Position numbers and translations under genes: made by a program. The notes below the pieces were generated by a model. The model had not been told where the DNA came from. It was given only the letters and a program-made list of their open reading frames with translations, and ran no database searches. Shown one piece after another: positions 62,878 through 64,000 of a stretch of DNA of 64,000 bases; position 1 is the first letter of the stretch, and each line of letters opens with the position of its first letter. The stretch is taken from NCBI GenBank assembly GCA_020637895.1, contig JACKJP010000005.1, positions 186,001 through 250,000 on the forward strand, given 5' to 3'. The DNA is from Rhodobiaceae bacterium. Its GTDB lineage: Bacteria > Pseudomonadota > Alphaproteobacteria > Rhizobiales > Tepidamorphaceae.

Positions 62878-63303
62878 ATGAACAAGATACTGCAATCGAT
62901 GGATTTCAGATTGTCCTATGGCGATTGCGATCCACTCGGAATCGTCTATTTCGCGGCCTATTATCCTTGGATGGAGCGCACCTATAACGAGTGGGTGTTC
63001 CAGAATGGAATTACCCCCCCGGAACAGCAGAGCAAGTGGGGGGTCAACACTGTCATGCGGGCTTCGGGCAACGATTATCTGATTCCGAGCGTCATCTTCG
63101 ACGCGCTCACCTGCCGAATGACGGCCGGCAAAATCGGCAACACCTCATTCAGCGTCTCTTATGAAATCGTAAAGCGCGACGAGCCGAACAAGCTGATGGC
63201 AACCGGCTTTATGAGCTTTGTCATGGTGAACGGAGACCTTAAGCCCACACCGGTTCCGTCGCCGATGGTAGCGCTGCTGAAAGGCGCACCTGTATCCGAC
63301 TGA
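62878..63303 (+). CDS. Hotdog-fold acyl-CoA thioesterase, 4-hydroxybenzoyl-CoA-thioesterase type
   Basis: The 141-residue protein has the signature SYGDCDPLGIVYFAAYYPWMERTYNEW with the catalytic Asp before PLGIVYF, as in 4HBT-type and YbgC thioesterases. It hydrolyses acyl- or aroyl-CoA esters. The ATG at 62878 has AAGG 8 bases before it; an upstream TTG or ATG-like start at 62854 is unsupported. It starts 95 bases after the ligase gene and may recycle CoA from dead-end products. Confidence 0.88.
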   Translation: MNKILQSMDFRLSYGDCDPLGIVYFAAYYPWMERTYNEWVFQNGITPPEQQSKWGVNTVMRASGNDYLIPSVIFDALTCRMTAGKIGNTSFSVSYEIVKRDEPNKLMATGFMSFVMVNGDLKPTPVPSPMVALLKGAPVSD

Positions 63304-63326
63304 CCGGTTGTAACAATTGATACATT

Positions 63327-63338
63327 CATGTATACATG
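63327..63338. promoter_or_regulatory. Palindromic operator of the acyl-CoA ligase cluster, copy 2
   Basis: CATGTATACATG is identical to 61044-61055 and shares the preceding TT. It lies 79 bases upstream of the P450 start. Confidence 0.6.
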
Positions 63339-63417
63339 ATTGCACAGAATATCGAGGGCTGAAACGGCAGCGACAGATTGATCAGCGGCCCTTCAAATCA
63401 TTCAAAGGTGAGGAAAC

Positions 63418-64000
63418 ATGGCTTCGAAACCGGATCTTAACGCCCCATATCCCTACGCTCGCGACAAGCGTTGCCCTCTGGACCTTCCCCCGCAGATTGC
63501 GGAGACCAGAAACGACGACGGCATGCAGCAGGTCACCTTGTGGAACGGCAACAAGGCCTGGCTCGCAACCCGTTGGGAAGATGTCCGCACTATCCTGTCG
63601 AGCCCTGATATCAGTTCAGACGCGGAGAAGGCGAATTACCCCGCCGTTTCTGCATCACGTTCCGCGCAGGCCAAATCCTACAAGACGATCTTTACGATGG
63701 ACCCGCCAGTCCACGGCCAATACCGCCGAACTCTGACGAAAGATTTTGCATTCAAGAGAATGCAGGAGCTTCGTCCAATGATCGAAGAAGCGCTCAACAG
63801 CCTCTATGACCAGATGGAACAAGGTGGGAAACCTGCTGACTTCGTCGAAGCAGTAGCGCTCCCACTTCCTTCCCTGGTGGTCTCGATGCTGCTGGGGGTG
63901 CCATATTCTGACCGTGAAGCTCTCCAGGAGTGGAGCCGCAATCGTATGGCCCTAGATACCTCGCCCGAGGTGGTCCAGGATTCAGCCAAGAAGATGGGTG
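63418..64000 (+). CDS. Cytochrome P450, N-terminal part (cut by window end)
   Basis: ATG 63418, preceded by AAGGTGAGG, opens a frame of 194 codons to the window edge. The sequence has the soluble P450 N-terminal pattern: WNGNKAWLATRWEDVRTILSSPDISSD, the IFTMDPPVHGQYRRTLTKDFAFKRM substrate-recognition block, and LPLPSLVVSMLLGVPYSDREALQEWSRNRM before helix F. It belongs to the same broad class as the P450s at 2763 and 54089 but is clearly distinct. The oxygen and heme motifs lie beyond the window. Confidence 0.9.
   Translation, partial: MASKPDLNAPYPYARDKRCPLDLPPQIAETRNDDGMQQVTLWNGNKAWLATRWEDVRTILSSPDISSDAEKANYPAVSASRSAQAKSYKTIFTMDPPVHGQYRRTLTKDFAFKRMQELRPMIEEALNSLYDQMEQGGKPADFVEAVALPLPSLVVSMLLGVPYSDREALQEWSRNRMALDTSPEVVQDSAKKMG

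Overview
The window is high-GC bacterial chromosome, most plausibly from an alphaproteobacterium. The codon bias, a leucine-degradation cluster with MCC, a PmtA-like methyltransferase, many cytochrome P450/3Fe-4S ferredoxin pairs, TRAP and ABC importers and YaiI/SelO-type housekeeping genes all fit. Genus cannot be fixed from sequence alone. No rRNA, tRNA, CRISPR array or intact mobile element was found.

Layout. 0-9 kb: the end of an FMN-dependent alpha-hydroxy-acid oxidase, SelO, a small secreted protein, a P450 plus ferredoxin, a SnoaL-like protein, a DUF3096 mini-protein, a second unrelated P450, a Tat/lipoprotein molybdopterin oxidoreductase with its cytochrome b, and an aldo/keto reductase. 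9-18.9 kb: leucine or branched-chain 2-oxoacid catabolism, with an Lrp regulator, a fused indolepyruvate-type ferredoxin oxidoreductase, isovaleryl-CoA dehydrogenase, both methylcrotonyl-CoA carboxylase subunits and a TetR regulator. 18.9-26.4 kb: mixed genes (class III CoA-transferase, methyltransferase, sirtuin, an SDR lacking its catalytic Tyr/Lys, a FAD oxidoreductase, a membrane protein, DUF1810). 26.7-31.5 kb: an operon for the osmolyte glucosylglycerol (MFS protein, GpsA, HAD phosphatase, GgpS). 31.6-59.6 kb: a large catabolic island. 59.9-61.1 kb: a scarred gene-poor stretch with an IS3-like remnant. 61.1-64 kb: a small, less GC-rich cluster (acyl-CoA ligase, thioesterase, a P450 cut by the window end).

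The island is the main interest. It holds an ABC importer, a TRAP importer and an orphan branched-chain-type binding protein, a two-subunit acyl-CoA dehydrogenase, an ADP-forming acyl-CoA synthetase, and two parallel sets of DUF35 protein + thiolase-fold protein + SDR + MaoC hydratase. It also carries a P450/ferredoxin pair, a GMC alcohol dehydrogenase, and GntR/FadR-type and LysR-type regulators. Both thiolase-fold proteins lack the thiolase nucleophilic cysteine, as do the Ltp2-type aldolases that act with DUF35 partners in steroid side-chain degradation. I infer uptake, P450/alcohol oxidation, CoA activation, dehydrogenation, hydration and retro-aldol C-C cleavage of an unidentified branched or cyclic (terpenoid- or steroid-like) substrate.

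Thirteen copies of an 11-bp motif close to TGGTTGAACCA (the FadR-like pattern TGGTnnnACCA) lie in intergenic regions upstream of nearly every transcription unit of the island, of the gntR gene itself, and of the distant P450/ferredoxin pair at 2.6-4.0 kb. This suggests one regulon run by the GntR/FadR-type protein at 49.5 kb. The 61-64 kb cluster has a different palindrome, CATGTATACATG, twice.
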